This document shows, in pieces, positions 53,993 to 63,603 of a DNA stretch of 64,000 nt (its first letter is position 1; every line of letters starts with the position of its first letter). The notes under the pieces are model-generated. The model did no database searches. It saw only the letters and a program-made list of their open reading frames with translations, and was not told the origin of the DNA. The translations under genes and the position numbers were made by a program. The stretch comes from an uncultured Porphyromonadaceae bacterium. Lineage in GTDB: Bacteria; Bacteroidota; Bacteroidia; Bacteroidales; Muribaculaceae. Where the stretch lies: positions 24,296 through 88,295 of the forward strand of contig CANRVB010000010.1 of NCBI GenBank assembly GCA_947643165.1. Reading direction: 5' to 3'.

Positions 53993-54148
53993 GATTTAAC
54001 AATCGCTTGGTGTGCGAAAAAGGCCTTTCTATTTTTGATATATATTTTTCTCTATTTATCAATAAGCTGTAAATCAGTATGTTATTGTAGGTGCGGATTC
54101 GGGCTTCTTTTAATGGTCTTTCAGCTGTGAGTGGGTGAGGATCCTGAA

Positions 54149-54180
54149 TTTGAGCGGTTGGGATATATTTCGTATATTTG
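54149..54180 (+). promoter_or_regulatory. Promoter of the HTCS gene
   Basis: TTTG (54149-54152), 20 bases, TATATTTG (54173-54180). Confidence 0.8.
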
Positions 54181-54219
54181 CACTCACAAATAAAAAAATA
54201 CATTTTTTTGCTATATAGC

Positions 54220-57200
54220 GTGAGACTTCTTGTTAGCTTGTTTGCGGTTGTTATGATTGCTTTGCAGCCTTTGGTCGCGGGTGCATACGAAACTTTCCGG
54301 TTCCGTACATTCTCGCCTAAGGGAGGCTTTTATTATGACGGTGTAGTTGACATAAGCCAAGATAATGAGGGTTTTATCTGGGTGATGCTCGACAATGAGC
54401 TGCTGCGTTTCGATGGATATGAATATCGCAGATATTCGTCTCAGTTCCGCGATTCGGCAGCAGATGGCGAAAGTTCATTTATCAGTTTCGCCCTGGATGC
54501 CGACGGGAACCTGCATGTGCTCACAACCAATGCGGTCTATCAGTATGACATAAGTGCCGACTCTTTCCGGAAAGAGATCGATAGCAGCCTGACCAATATA
54601 GCCATTGACTGTCAAGGTAATACATGGTGTATGAAGGACAATGCGCTTCACATGATAGCCCCAGGCGACACCACCTTGACGGCTTGCTCGTATGATGGTA
54701 AGCCTATCCGGAATATCCGTAACTACGGTTTCGGCGATGACAAGCTGTTTTTTGCATCCGGGCTTAACGTATATGTCTCAGAACCAGGCACTCCCGATTC
54801 AATCGAGCTGATGTTTACATTCCCGCCGGGACATTCGGTGATCGAGATCCGTCAGGAAGATGGTGATCTGTGGGCCCTTACAGCCCGACATGGTCTTTAT
54901 AAGATCGACACATCATCACGCTGTATATCAAGGCATTTGCAGTTTCAGGATGATCAAGGCAGCGCGTTGGCCAAGACCTTTCTCATCGACAAGAAAGGCC
55001 GCTTATGGGTTGGTACACAGCTCGGTATGTATATCATAGATCCCGTCACCGGCGAGTCGCAGAGCTACCGTCATTCCAAGTCCGATCCTTTCAGCCTGCC
55101 GAACAATTCGGTATGGACGTTATTCGCTGATTTTCACGGGAATATATGGGTCGGACACTTTGCCGGAGGGCTTTGTTATGCGGATCTTGACGATAGTCTT
55201 CAGGTCATGACATACACCTCGGCGGTGAGCACGCTCAACTATGAGCTGGTGAGCTCATTCGCTGAGGATGAGGAGTTTATATACATAGGAATGGATGGCG
55301 GCGGTCTGAATTGTCTTGACAAAAAGTCGGGAAAAATATCAAAATTCGGATGGGGAGGAGATGATCAAGGCCTTCTGTATCATCATGTTAAGTCGATGGT
55401 GGTGGATGCCGACCGTCGGCTGTGGGTAGCCAAGTACAGGGACGGACTGTCGTGCTTTGATCTGAGAACCAAGCATTTGCGCAATTTCCGTCATGATGCG
55501 TCAGACCCGTCAGGGTTGAAATATAACGACCTGAGAAAGATAATTCCAGATAAAAAGAGTGGATTATGGATTGCGTATCAGAATATTAGCAGCATGATCT
55601 CCTACCTGTCGTTTGACGATTACCGGTTCACACATTACGAATTGGGCAAAAATGACGGGTATGTGTTTGATATACAGATGGATAGTCTGGAGAATGTCTA
55701 CGCGCTCACCAGAAGGAAGATCTTCAAAATATGCCCAGAGATCGGCAAAATAGAGGAGCTTGAGGGTAGCGATTTCTCGTCAGGTCAGGCTATGGCTATA
55801 GATGCGTCGGGCAATGTATGGATAGGCACTATCGGAAAAGGTTTGGTGAAATATGAGCCGTCGACGGGTTCGTTCAAGTATATCCGGTACACTCCGTCAG
55901 ATGTGCCGTCGGCGATCTACAGTATGTGTCATGACGGCGAGACGGATTGCCTGTGGCTTGGAACGGACAACGGTCTTGTGCAATTCGATATCCGCAAGCA
56001 TACGTACCGGCGGTTTGACGAGTGTGACGGATTCCAAGGACAGGTGTACTATCCGCTGTCCACGTTCCGCAACAGTTCTGGCCGTATGTTTTTCGGAGGC
56101 ACGAACGGGTTCTCCATACTTGATCCCGGAAGTATAAAGAACAACACAAGGATTCCGAATGCGCGCATATCGGGATTCTACATAGACAATCATCCTGTAT
56201 CGCCGTCAATGTGGAAATCGACGCCGACCATCGAGCTTCGCCATGATCAGGCAAATTTCGGTTTCAGGTTTTCGTCGGACAGTTACCGCACGCCTGAGAA
56301 AAACAGTTTCAAGTACCGTCTGAAAGGATATGACGAGGATTGGATAACGACTGACGCGAACAACCGTACGGCAATGTATGCCAAGGTTCCTCCAGGCACC
56401 TATGAGTTTGAGGTACTGGCGGCCAACAATGACGGAGTGTGGAACGACAAGCCGGCGACAGTCAGAATAGTGCGTCTTCCGGCACCGTGGGCGAGTCCGC
56501 TTGCTTTTGTGATATATTCGTTGCTGGCAGTGCTGGTGATGTACGGAGTGTTCTACTATTGGAACGAGAAGCGGAAGCTCAAGACAAAGCTCTTTGTGGA
56601 TTCGCTGGACAAGCAGAAGAAGGAGGAGCTCCACAAGAGCCAGCTACGCTTCTTCACGAACATATCGCATGACTTCCGTACGCCTATCTCGCTGATCCTG
56701 GCTGTGATAGACAATATAAAGCAGGAGGGCATGAAGGAATCGTATTACCGGATCCTTCACAACAACTCCCGGCGTCTGCTCAATCTGGTGAACGAGCTGA
56801 TGGATTTCAGCACTATCGACAACAACAAGATGAAGCTGCAGGTGCAGCATCTTGATGCAAACGCTCTGGTAAGAACATTAGCGTCGGATTTCGAGGACTA
56901 TGCGCGTAAGCGTGACATCACTTTCACGGTGAACTGTGATCCGGATCTGAAGGATTCGCTGTGCGTTGACAAGCAGGTGCTTGAGAAAGTGGTGATGAAT
57001 CTGCTCAACAATGCGTTCAAGTATACACCCGACGGTGGAGAGATAACGATCGAGACATATAGCTCGCGGTCCAAATTCAAGTCACGCTTCATGTATTCGC
57101 ACACCATATCTTCGGAGCGCAGTTATGAAAATGAGTTGATACTTGCAGTGCGCGATACAGGTTGCGGCATTACGGCGGGTTCGATAAAGGATGTGTTTGA

Positions 57201-58290
57201 ACGCTACAATATGGTGAACACCACGAATCTTAACAAGCATCTGGGCACAGGCATAGGGCTTGCGCTTGTGAAGAGCCTGGTTCTGCTTCATCATGGTGAG
57301 ATATCGATATACAGTGAACGTAACAAGGGCACAGATATGGTTGTGGCCCTACCGATAGATTGCGAAGTATTCAAGGAGGATGAATTCGCGCCAGCCGGAC
57401 CGGTGGGCCAGCCGGAGACCGTATGCGGGGCGGATATATGCGGTGGAACACTGCTTCCGATGCCTGACGGCGGGGAGAGCACACCTGAGGCCGATTGCGG
57501 ACCGGGTGACGATAGAGACACCGGCCGAAAGCGCATACTACTGGTGGAGGATCATACCGATCTGCGCACACTGATAGCCGGATTCCTGAAGCTTCATTAC
57601 GATATATCGGAGGCGGCTGACGGTGTGGAGGCCATAGAGGTGCTACGGACATCGACGGTTGATCTGATCATAAGCGATATAATGATGCCAAACAAGGATG
57701 GTATAGAGCTATGCCGCGAAGTGAAGGAGAATATCGATACATCGCACATTCCAGTAATGTTGCTCACGGCCCGGACCGGTGTCGAAAACCAGATGGAGGG
57801 TGTGGACGCGGGAGCCGATCTGTATTTCTCGAAGCCGATAGACTTCAATCTGCTCCTGCAGTCGGTGCGCAATCTATTCAGGCATCAGAACAACCTCAAG
57901 GAGCACTATGCAAGGAATTACTATGCCGACAGATCGGAACTGTCATCGAGCAAGCAGGACGCTGATTTCCTTAATAAGATAATCGAGGTGATAGATGCCA
58001 ATCTCGAGGGTGACAATATAGATGTGAATCTGCTGGCCTCGGAATTGTGCATGAGCCGCAGCAAGCTATATTCAAAGATCAAGGCTCTTACGGGTAAGTC
58101 GATCGTCAAATTCATACTCAACTACCGAATGCGTAAGGCCGCAAAACTGATAGTGGAGCAGGATATTCCGCTCTACCGTGTGATGGAGCTGGTGGGTATA
58201 CGCAGCCAGAGTTACTTTGTGAATACGTTCAAGGAGGAGTTTGGTGAGACGCCTTCGTCGTTTATGGCAAAGCACCGGGCGAAGAGCTGA
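54220..58290 (+). CDS. Hybrid two-component system regulator (HTCS)
   Basis: One polypeptide carries all signalling parts: a periplasmic two-propeller sensor with many reg_prop repeats (GFIWVMLDNELLRFDGYEY, GRLWVGTQLGMYIID), a Y_Y_Y domain (FKYRLKGYDEDWITTD), a membrane segment near 760-780, a histidine kinase with His817 (ISHDFRTPI) and GTGIGLALVKSL, a receiver with Asp1153 (ISDIMMPNKDG), and a C-terminal AraC helix-turn-helix (LYSKIKALTGKSIVKFILNYRMRKAA). The track start is a TTG inside the promoter; GTG at 54220 gives a good signal peptide (1356 residues), because the first ATG would cut it away. It should activate the divergent SusC operon on sensing an oligosaccharide. Confidence 0.94.
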   Translation: MRLLVSLFAVVMIALQPLVAGAYETFRFRTFSPKGGFYYDGVVDISQDNEGFIWVMLDNELLRFDGYEYRRYSSQFRDSAADGESSFISFALDADGNLHVLTTNAVYQYDISADSFRKEIDSSLTNIAIDCQGNTWCMKDNALHMIAPGDTTLTACSYDGKPIRNIRNYGFGDDKLFFASGLNVYVSEPGTPDSIELMFTFPPGHSVIEIRQEDGDLWALTARHGLYKIDTSSRCISRHLQFQDDQGSALAKTFLIDKKGRLWVGTQLGMYIIDPVTGESQSYRHSKSDPFSLPNNSVWTLFADFHGNIWVGHFAGGLCYADLDDSLQVMTYTSAVSTLNYELVSSFAEDEEFIYIGMDGGGLNCLDKKSGKISKFGWGGDDQGLLYHHVKSMVVDADRRLWVAKYRDGLSCFDLRTKHLRNFRHDASDPSGLKYNDLRKIIPDKKSGLWIAYQNISSMISYLSFDDYRFTHYELGKNDGYVFDIQMDSLENVYALTRRKIFKICPEIGKIEELEGSDFSSGQAMAIDASGNVWIGTIGKGLVKYEPSTGSFKYIRYTPSDVPSAIYSMCHDGETDCLWLGTDNGLVQFDIRKHTYRRFDECDGFQGQVYYPLSTFRNSSGRMFFGGTNGFSILDPGSIKNNTRIPNARISGFYIDNHPVSPSMWKSTPTIELRHDQANFGFRFSSDSYRTPEKNSFKYRLKGYDEDWITTDANNRTAMYAKVPPGTYEFEVLAANNDGVWNDKPATVRIVRLPAPWASPLAFVIYSLLAVLVMYGVFYYWNEKRKLKTKLFVDSLDKQKKEELHKSQLRFFTNISHDFRTPISLILAVIDNIKQEGMKESYYRILHNNSRRLLNLVNELMDFSTIDNNKMKLQVQHLDANALVRTLASDFEDYARKRDITFTVNCDPDLKDSLCVDKQVLEKVVMNLLNNAFKYTPDGGEITIETYSSRSKFKSRFMYSHTISSERSYENELILAVRDTGCGITAGSIKDVFERYNMVNTTNLNKHLGTGIGLALVKSLVLLHHGEISIYSERNKGTDMVVALPIDCEVFKEDEFAPAGPVGQPETVCGADICGGTLLPMPDGGESTPEADCGPGDDRDTGRKRILLVEDHTDLRTLIAGFLKLHYDISEAADGVEAIEVLRTSTVDLIISDIMMPNKDGIELCREVKENIDTSHIPVMLLTARTGVENQMEGVDAGADLYFSKPIDFNLLLQSVRNLFRHQNNLKEHYARNYYADRSELSSSKQDADFLNKIIEVIDANLEGDNIDVNLLASELCMSRSKLYSKIKALTGKSIVKFILNYRMRKAAKLIVEQDIPLYRVMELVGIRSQSYFVNTFKEEFGETPSSFMAKHRAKS

Positions 58291-58323
58291 GGAGAGAGTC
58301 AGGCCGGGCAGGCAGCGGGTATG

Positions 58324-59475
58324 TCAGACGGGCACCGATATGCGTGAGAGAATGTTCTGACAGGCCGCTATGGCAACGCCGTAGTTGGTGACATGCAGGC
58401 CTGCGGCTGCTATCTGGACAAAGCGGTTCATCACATGGGCACGGGTAAACATGCAGGCGCCGCAATGTATCACCAGATCGTAGGTGCCGAGATCATCGGG
58501 CAGATGCCGGCCATAGGCATGGCTGACGGATATCTGCGGTCCGAGTGTCGTGCGGAGCATGCGCGGCAGTTTTACGGTTCCGATGTCTTCTCCGTCGGGC
58601 ACGTGCGAGCAGGCTTGAGCTATCAGAATCCGTGCCGGTTTCCCTTTGAGCGATAGCAGGTGGCGGGCACCCTCCATGCAGCTACGCAGGTCGCACTTAT
58701 GGTGGGCCATAAGTATGGAGAAAGATGTGAGCGGTATGTGGGGGGGAGTCAGGCTGTTGACGGTGCCAAACACCTGAGAATCGGTGATTACGAGCTGCGG
58801 CGGGGATGACAGGAGCCGGAGTATGCCTTCATAGGTGCCGGTGTCGCAACATACGGCAGCAGCTCCCGCATCGAGCAGTGCGCGTATGACCATCTGCTGG
58901 GGCAATATTATTCTGTCTTTCGGGGCCTCGCTGTCCTGAGGCATGACAAGGACCACGGTGTCACCTTCGGCCACCAGGCCTCCGAGCAGCGGCGGGGGTG
59001 CAGAGATGGCGCCGAGGACAGCAGCTATACGGGAGGTGAGTGTATCGAGTCCGGTACGGTCGGGCGCACATACCATTATGGCATCGTCGGAGCGCGGGCC
59101 GGAGATGTCGCTTTTTGTGGCAACGCAGATGACCGGCGTCGGCCGGCGGTCGGCCAATTGCATGATTTCGGTCTCGACAGCAGAATTGAATCCCACTGTC
59201 AGGATGATCAGATCGGCCTCGGCGAGAGCTTTGCGAGCCACAGAGGACCGGCTTTGTCCAAGACCCGGGGCATTGTCATCGGCGCCCGGGGTGTCGATTA
59301 TGCGGCACGGGCCGGCCCCGGGAATCTCGATGAGAAACCGGCCAGGATCGGTAGTGGTTCCCGCGATATCGGATATGAGGGAAGCGTCGTAGCCGAGGAG
59401 GGCGTTTACAAGAGTCGATTTGCCACTGTTGCAGGCTCCTGCGACAATGATGTTATGTCGTGTGAGATTTGCCAT
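58324..59475 (-). CDS. hydF: [FeFe]-hydrogenase maturation GTPase HydF
   Basis: The 383-residue protein has an N-terminal GTPase domain with P-loop GACNSGKST (13-21), the DTPGADD and TKSD motifs, a dimerisation domain, and a C-terminal [4Fe-4S] domain with CSH and HCGACM ligands. It is the scaffold on which the diiron subcluster is assembled and from which it is delivered to HydA. It is the last gene of the hydA-hydE-hydG-hydF operon, 5 bases behind hydG, and converges on the HTCS gene. Confidence 0.95.
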   Translation of the reverse strand: MANLTRHNIIVAGACNSGKSTLVNALLGYDASLISDIAGTTTDPGRFLIEIPGAGPCRIIDTPGADDNAPGLGQSRSSVARKALAEADLIILTVGFNSAVETEIMQLADRRPTPVICVATKSDISGPRSDDAIMVCAPDRTGLDTLTSRIAAVLGAISAPPPLLGGLVAEGDTVVLVMPQDSEAPKDRIILPQQMVIRALLDAGAAAVCCDTGTYEGILRLLSSPPQLVITDSQVFGTVNSLTPPHIPLTSFSILMAHHKCDLRSCMEGARHLLSLKGKPARILIAQACSHVPDGEDIGTVKLPRMLRTTLGPQISVSHAYGRHLPDDLGTYDLVIHCGACMFTRAHVMNRFVQIAAAGLHVTNYGVAIAACQNILSRISVPV

Positions 59476-59480
59476 AGTTG

Positions 59481-60893
59481 TCAGAAAAACAGGTCGCGTT
59501 TGCCGGCATTGATCTTGTCAAGCCATTGTCCGGTCCGTTCTTTCATGGGCCCGTCGGGCATATCGGCAAGTTTGCGAGCTATCAACCGGGCTCCTTTGAG
59601 ACGCAGGCTATCATCGGCATAATCGTTAAGAAACTCGTTGAGGGTAAGCAGCGCATTGGGGTCGCAGAAGCTGCCTATGCCGTGGCTCTTCACCTCGGTC
59701 ATGAATTTCTCGCCAGTGCGTCCGTGCCGATAACAGGCGGTGCAGAAGCTCGGAATATGGTCGGTGTCGATGAGCCAGTCGACCACCTGGGCCAACGTCC
59801 TGCGGTCGCTTATGTCGAACTGGGCAGTCTCCTCATCGCTGTCGGTGTAACCTCCGACACTTGTGCGTGATCCGCCGGATATCTGCGAGATGCCGAGTTC
59901 GAGTAGCCGAGCCCGCATGGCAGCGCTCTCGCGTGTAGAAATTATCATGCCAGTGTAGGGGAGCGATATGCGGATGAGCGCCACTATACGCTCGAAGAGT
60001 TCGTTTGACAAAGCATCGGGGTAGTCGGCGGTGTTGATATCGTCGGCAGGGCAGATGCGAGGCACACTGACCGTGTGCGGGCCGACTCCGAAAGATGCCT
60101 CAAGGTGTTCGGCGTGCATGAGCAGGCCAGCCAACTCATAGCGGTAGTTGTTGAGCCCGAACAGAACGCCGATGCCGACGTCGTCGATGCCACCTTGCAT
60201 GGCACGGTCCATAGCTTCGGTATGCCAGTCGTAGTCGCTTTTGGGTCCGGTGGGGTGAAGGCGCTCGTATTCGCTGCGCCGGTAGGTTTCCTGAAACAGG
60301 ATGTATGTGCCGATTCCAGCGTCGTGGAGCATGCGGTAGTGGTCGACTGTAGTGGCGGCGATATTGACATTGGCACGGCGTATGCTGCCGTTGCGGTGAT
60401 GGGTGGAGTATATGGTCTCGAGCGACTCCAGGACATAGTCTATCGGATTTTCAACGGGGTGTTCACCGAGTTCGACGGCGAGTCGTTTGTGGCCCATATC
60501 CTGCAATGCGATTACCTCGGCCCTTATCTCGGCCTGAGTGAGCTTCTTGCGCGGGATATGGCGGTTTTTAGCGTGATAAGGGCAGTAGAGGCATCCGTTG
60601 ACGCAATAGTTGGAGAGATAGAGGGGAGCGAAGAGTACGATACGTCGCCCGTAGAACCGGTGTTTCAACTGTCGGGCGATCCCGAACACGCGTTGCCAAA
60701 CGTCGGGATTGCCGGAGGCAAGGAGTACAGAAGCCTCGCGGTGGTCAAGGCCATGGCCTCCGGAAGCTTTCAGCAGGATGCTGTCGATGAAGGCTCTGTC
60801 GTCGGCGAGCCGGTCGGCCTGAGCCAATGTCTGGAGTATCTCGTTATGGTTGATGAACTCATCGGCATGAGTTCCAGTTGGATTGTATTCCAT
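59481..60893 (-). CDS. hydG: [FeFe]-hydrogenase radical SAM maturase HydG
   Basis: The 470-residue radical SAM enzyme cleaves tyrosine to CO and cyanide for the H-cluster. It carries the CVNGCLYCPY motif (CX3CX2C) and the C-terminal auxiliary cluster ligands CTACYRHGRTGEKFM ... CDPNALLTLNEF. Length is normal. It lies 46 bases behind hydE and 5 bases before hydF. Confidence 0.97.
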   Translation of the reverse strand: MEYNPTGTHADEFINHNEILQTLAQADRLADDRAFIDSILLKASGGHGLDHREASVLLASGNPDVWQRVFGIARQLKHRFYGRRIVLFAPLYLSNYCVNGCLYCPYHAKNRHIPRKKLTQAEIRAEVIALQDMGHKRLAVELGEHPVENPIDYVLESLETIYSTHHRNGSIRRANVNIAATTVDHYRMLHDAGIGTYILFQETYRRSEYERLHPTGPKSDYDWHTEAMDRAMQGGIDDVGIGVLFGLNNYRYELAGLLMHAEHLEASFGVGPHTVSVPRICPADDINTADYPDALSNELFERIVALIRISLPYTGMIISTRESAAMRARLLELGISQISGGSRTSVGGYTDSDEETAQFDISDRRTLAQVVDWLIDTDHIPSFCTACYRHGRTGEKFMTEVKSHGIGSFCDPNALLTLNEFLNDYADDSLRLKGARLIARKLADMPDGPMKERTGQWLDKINAGKRDLFF

Positions 60894-60939
60894 GTAGTGT
60901 AGTTGGTTAGCATCGCGTGCGGCAACCCGGGGCTTGCCG

Positions 60940-61878
60940 TCAGTAGAGATGATACAGTTCCTTAGCCTCGGGAGGGGTGAACTTGGGCATTATCACATTG
61001 GCACCCCCAGAGAGGGCTGATTGCCGGGCCTGAATGCCGCCCAATGTGGCCAGGGCAGTGGTTGCCGGAATATCAGCTCCGGGATTCATGAGCCGCAATA
61101 TGGCCACACACCGGAGGGTGAGGCCGATATCGCCGGCAGGCCGGTCGGCGAAGGGGGTATTGTCGGCCGGAACGAAGGGTCCGATACCTATCATACCGGG
61201 TCTGAACCGTTGGATGAACCGCAGATCCTCGATGATATGCGATGTCTGTTGACCGGGAGAACCGACAAGAAAGCCTGTGCCGACCCGGTAGCCAAGAGCT
61301 GCAAGATCATCAAGGCATCTGAGCCGGTTGTCGCGGCTCATGGCGGAGGGATGAAGCGAGCGGTAGTGCTGAGGGTTGTAGGTTTCGTGCCGAAGCAGAT
61401 AGCGGTCGGCTCCGGCGTCACGCCACATCTTGTAGACATCGAAGGGACGCTCGCCGAGCGACAGGGTAATGGCTGCGTCGGGCATTTCGGATTTGAGCAA
61501 TCGGATGACCCGGGTGACCATAGAGTCGGTAAGCATGGCGTTTTCGCCGCCCTGGAGCACGAAGGTGCGGAAGCCTTGGGCGTAAGCGGGTCGTGCGGCG
61601 TCAATGATCTGGTCGGCAGAGAGACAGTAGCGACGGAGGTTGCGGTTGGCGGCGCGTATGCCGCAATAGAGGCAGTTGTTGAGGCAGTCGTTGGTTATCT
61701 CGATGAGGGCGCGGCGTTTGACGGCGGATCCTTTGGATGATCGACGGACGGCGTCGGCGGCAGCCTGCAAGCAAGCAGTGGCGTCGCTGTCGAGCAGCAA
61801 CGCCTCCAATTGCCGGTCGCTCAGATCGGAAGTAGATCTGAGCTTATCAATAAGTGAGTTTCTGCTTTGCGAGTTCAC
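60940..61878 (-). CDS. hydE: [FeFe]-hydrogenase radical SAM maturase HydE
   Basis: The radical SAM motif CLNNCLYCGIRAAN is followed by FVLQGGENAMLTD and LRHETYNPQHYRSLHP, typical of HydE, which helps build the dithiomethylamine bridge of the H-cluster. The long N-terminal part of the track ORF is a shadow inside hydA. No ATG fits; GTG at 61878 gives a 312-residue protein starting VNSQSRNSLIDKLRS, overlapping the hydA 3' end by 32 bases. This is shorter than the usual ~350 residues, mainly at the N-terminus. Confidence 0.93.
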   Translation of the reverse strand: MNSQSRNSLIDKLRSTSDLSDRQLEALLLDSDATACLQAAADAVRRSSKGSAVKRRALIEITNDCLNNCLYCGIRAANRNLRRYCLSADQIIDAARPAYAQGFRTFVLQGGENAMLTDSMVTRVIRLLKSEMPDAAITLSLGERPFDVYKMWRDAGADRYLLRHETYNPQHYRSLHPSAMSRDNRLRCLDDLAALGYRVGTGFLVGSPGQQTSHIIEDLRFIQRFRPGMIGIGPFVPADNTPFADRPAGDIGLTLRCVAILRLMNPGADIPATTALATLGGIQARQSALSGGANVIMPKFTPPEAKELYHLY

Positions 61879-63307
61879 GGTCGAACTGACGCTTTGGTGC
61901 GGTGGTGTTGTGGGAGCTCGGTCCGGTGATGCATCCACCCTCGCAAGCCATGACCTCGATGAAGTGGGCGGGGGACTTGCCTGTACGGGAGAAGCCGTTG
62001 AGGAGCGATATGTTTTTCTTGTCGAGGTTTGACACCTGCAATATACGGACTTTCTCGGTGTCGAGCTTGAGATAGTCTTTGACAGCGCCGGCCACACCGC
62101 CGGCGGCACCGAATCCATGGGCCTGGCGTACGCTCTGCTCGGCCTGGACGTGAGGTTCGACATTGGCGAAGTCGATATCGTGGGCGGTGAAGATAGATGC
62201 GATCTCCTCGAAAGTCATGACATAGTCGACATTGGGCACTCTGCGGGCTTCCTTGCGCTTGGCTATGCATGGGCCGACAAAGACAATCGTAGCGTCGGGA
62301 TGCTCGCTGCGAACCCGTCTTGCCGAGTAGACCATAGGCGATGGTGTCTCGGAGACATATTGCTTCATGGCGGGGAGATGCTTGCTGACCAGCTCTATGT
62401 AGCTCGGACAGCAAGATGTGGTCATGAAGGGTTGGCCTTCGGCGAGACGTTCCTGTAGCTCGGCCGCTTCGTTCTCGACAGTGTCCATTGCACCACGGGC
62501 AACCTCGATGACGTCGGAGAATCCAATCTGCCGGAAGGCACCGTAGACTTTCTCGCTGTCGGCGTCGAACTGGGCCAGGATGCTCGGTGCGACAATGGCA
62601 ATGACTTCCTTGCCACGACGTATGCTCTCGAGAACGTCGAATGTCTGTGAGATCTCGAATATGGCTCCGAAGGGACATGCGTTCATGCATTTGCCACAAT
62701 AGATGCACTTGCTCTCGTCGATGTGCTGGAGGCCATCCTCGTCGCGCGATATAGCCTTGACGGGGCATGCGTCCTCGCATGGCACGGGTATGTAGACAAT
62801 GGCGTGATAGGGGCATGAGCGGTGGCAGATTCCACAGCTTATGCAAGTGGAGTGGTTGATGTGGGCCTTGGATGTCTCGGGGTCGATGAATATGGCGTTT
62901 TTAGGACAGTTGTGCATACATGAACGCGCCACGCATCCTTTGCACAGGTTGGTTATCTCGTAGTTGATGTGTACGCACGATGAGCATGGCTCATGGATGA
63001 CGCACATGATGTTTTCTTTGCGGGTATTTGAGTCGAGACGCGACAGGGCGCGAGATGCGTAGGTGGAGAGCGATGTGAGCTCGTCGGTCTCGTCGGTCAT
63101 GTCAAGCCCCAGGAGGGGAAATGATTTGTATCGCCAGATGGCCCGCTCCTTATGCACGCAGCATCTGCCGAACTTAGCATCGCGTTTGGGTGAGAGTCTG
63201 TATGGCAGTCGGTCGATCTCTTCAATGAGCTTACCGTCTTTCCATAGTTTAACAAGTTCCGCCAGCAACTGGTGGCGGACAATCATGATATTATTCTTTA
63301 CAGCCAT
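61847..63307 (-). CDS. hydA: Monomeric [FeFe]-hydrogenase, group B type
   Basis: The 486-residue protein has an uncharacterised N-terminal ~95 residues, then several ferredoxin-like clusters (CKGCVARSCMHNCP, CISCGICHRSCPYHA, CIYCGKCMNACPFGA) and an H-cluster domain with TSCCPSY, GPCIAKRKEA and MACEGGCITGP. The GPC (not MPC) and TSCCPSY variants suggest the group B monomeric enzymes of anaerobic Bacteroidetes, which evolve or sense H2. It is the first gene of the maturation operon, so all parts needed for an active enzyme except the electron donor are encoded here. Confidence 0.93.
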   Translation of the reverse strand: MAVKNNIMIVRHQLLAELVKLWKDGKLIEEIDRLPYRLSPKRDAKFGRCCVHKERAIWRYKSFPLLGLDMTDETDELTSLSTYASRALSRLDSNTRKENIMCVIHEPCSSCVHINYEITNLCKGCVARSCMHNCPKNAIFIDPETSKAHINHSTCISCGICHRSCPYHAIVYIPVPCEDACPVKAISRDEDGLQHIDESKCIYCGKCMNACPFGAIFEISQTFDVLESIRRGKEVIAIVAPSILAQFDADSEKVYGAFRQIGFSDVIEVARGAMDTVENEAAELQERLAEGQPFMTTSCCPSYIELVSKHLPAMKQYVSETPSPMVYSARRVRSEHPDATIVFVGPCIAKRKEARRVPNVDYVMTFEEIASIFTAHDIDFANVEPHVQAEQSVRQAHGFGAAGGVAGAVKDYLKLDTEKVRILQVSNLDKKNISLLNGFSRTGKSPAHFIEVMACEGGCITGPSSHNTTAPKRQFDRELAKQKLTY

Positions 63308-63366
63308 AAAGACAAAAAGATGCTCTTGCGAGCCAAACTAATGATGAGTGGTTTACTTTTCGGTGT

Positions 63367-63405
63367 CAAAATTACGTAAAAATAATGAAATACATGTGAC
63401 GTCAC
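63367..63405 (-). promoter_or_regulatory. hydA promoter with a palindromic site at the -33 region
   Basis: A TAATTTTG -7 box (63367-63374, minus strand) lies about 60 bases before the ATG. Where the -33 element should be there is no TTTG, but the perfect palindrome GTGACGTCAC (63396-63405), centred near -41 from the predicted start, a position typical of class II activators of the CRP/FNR type. Confidence 0.5.
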
Positions 63406-63603
63406 GTTAAAAAGCTTGACGCCAATATTGCGGAGGTATGAACTAATGTCTGGATGTTAAGGGTTTAGTTTGTAGGATCGGTGGAGTGTGGAAAGATCGG
63501 ATCATGCTATAATAAGTTGGTCAAGAACATCTTTTCAAGAAACTGACCAATAATCAGAGGGTGTTGGGATAGGGTGTTCTGTCGGTGCCGAAACTCCGAT
63601 CGA
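63406..63603. other. Gap without a recognised gene
   Basis: No open frame is convincing. TTGGTCA ... TGACCAA (63519-63550) forms a loose stem-loop that may end the RloB transcript on the minus strand. Confidence 0.5.

Noticed and set aside
61875-62846. 323-residue minus-strand ORF inside hydA
   Set aside because: Out-of-frame reading of the cluster-rich hydA sequence; arginine and histidine rich, no motif.
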